A program made the translations under genes and the position numbers. From Opitutia bacterium UBA7441 (GTDB lineage: Bacteria; Verrucomicrobiota; Verrucomicrobiia; Opitutales; Coraliomargaritaceae): a DNA stretch of 51,966 nt. This document shows positions 50,692 to 51,966 of this stretch, one piece after another. Every line of letters starts with the position of its first letter. Position 1 is the first letter of the stretch. Where the stretch lies: contig DLQD01000139.1 of the NCBI GenBank assembly GCA_002480015.1, positions 1 through 51,966 of the forward strand, given 5' to 3'. A model generated the notes under the pieces. The model searched no databases. It saw only the letters and a program-made list of their open reading frames with translations, and was not told the origin of the DNA.

Positions 50692-51966
50692 TTAGCGTGA
50701 GCTAGGCGCGAAGTCAGGATAAGCTTCTTGACCGTGCTCACCAATGTCGAGACCTTCAGCCTCTTCTTCGGGCGAAACACGGATACCGATCGTAGCCTTC
50801 AAGATACCGAATACGATGATCGAGAAGATGAAGGCGGCAGCACCAACAGCAAGCACACCGATCAACTGACCGACGAGAGTAAATCCACTGTCCGTGACGT
50901 CGAAGAGAGCACAAGCAAGAATACCCCAGATACCGCATACACCGTGAACGGAGATGGCACCGACCGGGTCGTCGATTTTAATCTTATCGAAGAAGATGAT
51001 GGAGAAGACAACAATCACACCGGCAATGAGACCGATTATGATCGAACCCATAGGTGATACGATGTCTGCATTAGCAGTGATACCAACAAGACCCGCGAGG
51101 ATACCGTTCAGTGCCATCGAAAGATCGGGCTTCTTGAGGAATGTCCAAGAAACAAAGATCGAGGCAAGTGCACCCGCGCAAGCTGCCAAAGCAGTGGTGG
51201 TGAATACGAGACCTACATAAGTAGGATCAGCTGAAAGAACCGAGCCACCGTTGAATCCGAACCATCCAAGGAAGAGGAGGAAAACACCGATCGTAGCGAG
51301 CGGCATGCTGTGACCGAGGATCGGCCTGATCTTACCATCAACATACTTGCCAGCGCGAGGTCCAAGAAGCATCACACAGGCGAGGGCAGCGAAGCCACCG
51401 AAGGCGTGAACCACTGCAGATCCAGCGAAGTCCTTGAAGCCATTGCCACCATTGAGGCCACCAAGCCAGCCACCACCCCAGTGCCAAGAACCGACCACGG
51501 GGTAAGCTAAACCAACCAGAAGTGTGGCAAAGATCATAAAGCTTCCAAGCTTTACACGCTCGGCAACAGCACCCGATACGATAGTAGCCGCAGTCGCTGC
51601 GAACATCGCTTGAAAGATAAAGTCGCCATAACCTGTCATCGCGAGACCCACACCACCGTAACCGAAGGTATCACCACCGTCTGCGTTCAGGTCACCAATC
51701 ATCGAACCGATGGAGAACCAACCGTTAAAGTCACCCGGATAGTGAGTATTGAAGCCGATTACCGCGTAAGAGATAATACCAATCGCAATGATAAAAACAT
51801 TCTTGAAGAGAATGTTGACAGTATTCTTGGATTGAGTGAGGCCTGCTTCGAGTGTGGCGAAGCCGAGGTGCATGATGAATACGAGTGCCGCAGCGATCAC
51901 AGTCCACAACATAGAAGTCGTGAAGAAATCGAATGCGTAGGCATACTCGCCTTGGTTTTCAAGAAG
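50692..51966 (-). CDS. amtB: ammonium transporter (5' end cut by the window edge)
   Basis: An Amt/Mep/Rh-family channel for ammonium in the inner membrane. The readable 424 residues begin inside the mature protein (GEYAYAFDFFTTSMLWTVIA) and continue in frame past 51912 to the right edge, so the true start is outside the window. Motifs: HLGFATLEAGLTQSKN, the pore region AERVKLGSFMIF, GSWHWGGGWLGGLNGGNGFK with DFAGSAVVHAFGG (pore histidine), and GAISVHGVCGIWG. About ten helices are visible. The C-terminus (PEEEAEGLDIGEHGQEAYPD) is the tail that PII proteins engage. glnK follows directly. Confidence 0.95.
   Translation of the reverse strand, partial: LLENQGEYAYAFDFFTTSMLWTVIAAALVFIMHLGFATLEAGLTQSKNTVNILFKNVFIIAIGIISYAVIGFNTHYPGDFNGWFSIGSMIGDLNADGGDTFGYGGVGLAMTGYGDFIFQAMFAATAATIVSGAVAERVKLGSFMIFATLLVGLAYPVVGSWHWGGGWLGGLNGGNGFKDFAGSAVVHAFGGFAALACVMLLGPRAGKYVDGKIRPILGHSMPLATIGVFLLFLGWFGFNGGSVLSADPTYVGLVFTTTALAACAGALASIFVSWTFLKKPDLSMALNGILAGLVGITANADIVSPMGSIIIGLIAGVIVVFSIIFFDKIKIDDPVGAISVHGVCGIWGILACALFDVTDSGFTLVGQLIGVLAVGAAAFIFSIIVFGILKATIGIRVSPEEEAEGLDIGEHGQEAYPDFAPSSR

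Overview
The window looks like a chromosomal piece of a heterotrophic, probably marine member of the Verrucomicrobiota (Opitutales/Puniceicoccaceae type, e.g. Coraliomargarita relatives). This is inferred from the PEP-CTERM protein, the LacI regulator next to large secreted glycosidases, the single-chain glycyl-tRNA synthetase, the 31-residue mS38/COX24-like protein and the near absence of Shine-Dalgarno sequences. I could not test the assignment by search.

Layout. 1-7.35 kb holds housekeeping genes: queE, a secreted cyclophilin-type prolyl isomerase, a sigma-54 response regulator, purT, a lysophospholipid acyltransferase and glycyl-tRNA synthetase. A decayed transposase start follows at 7.36-7.6 kb. 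From 7.8 to 42 kb lies one large alpha-glucan (starch/glycogen/pullulan) locus: a secreted GH13 amylase; an SLC45-like sugar transporter and malQ (GH77); a PEP-CTERM protein; a LacI-type regulator; a three-gene run of secreted enzymes (a 2802-residue protein with GH13 and GH57-like domains, an 1133-residue GH13 protein and a neopullulanase-like GH13); a second secreted protein of the PEP-CTERM protein's type; an ExbD-ExbD-ExbB-TPR-TPR operon transcribed from a secreted protein with two GH13 domains; and, divergent from it, a TonB-like membrane anchor carrying a PA14-like domain. 42-52 kb is ordinary again: tRNA-Met(CAT), a higBA toxin-antitoxin pair, small conserved genes, pabC/pabB, an LptF/G permease, pyrE, an old-yellow-enzyme reductase, a DUF3817 protein, and amtB with a PII gene (amtB runs off the right edge).

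How the glucan genes fit together. Secreted enzymes would cut polysaccharide outside the cytoplasm, the SLC45-like carrier would import maltose or short maltodextrins, and MalQ would process them in the cytoplasm. Eight copies of a quasi-palindrome around TTSRACAGTTGAAC lie upstream of malQ, the PEP-CTERM gene, lacI, the giant enzyme, the second secreted protein, the two-GH13 enzyme and the TonB-like gene. I infer that the local LacI protein reads them as one regulon. No SusC/SusD pair is present. The ExbB/ExbD proteins with a TonB-type transmembrane anchor (S-x3-H) fused to a PA14-like domain are the strongest candidate for an undescribed glucan-handling machine.

Repeats: three REP-like inverted elements with GTAG heads or ends (42.1, 47.9 and 50.1 kb) and a duplicated tRNA 3' end (42.03 and 42.22 kb). 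No CRISPR array, rRNA or prophage was seen.
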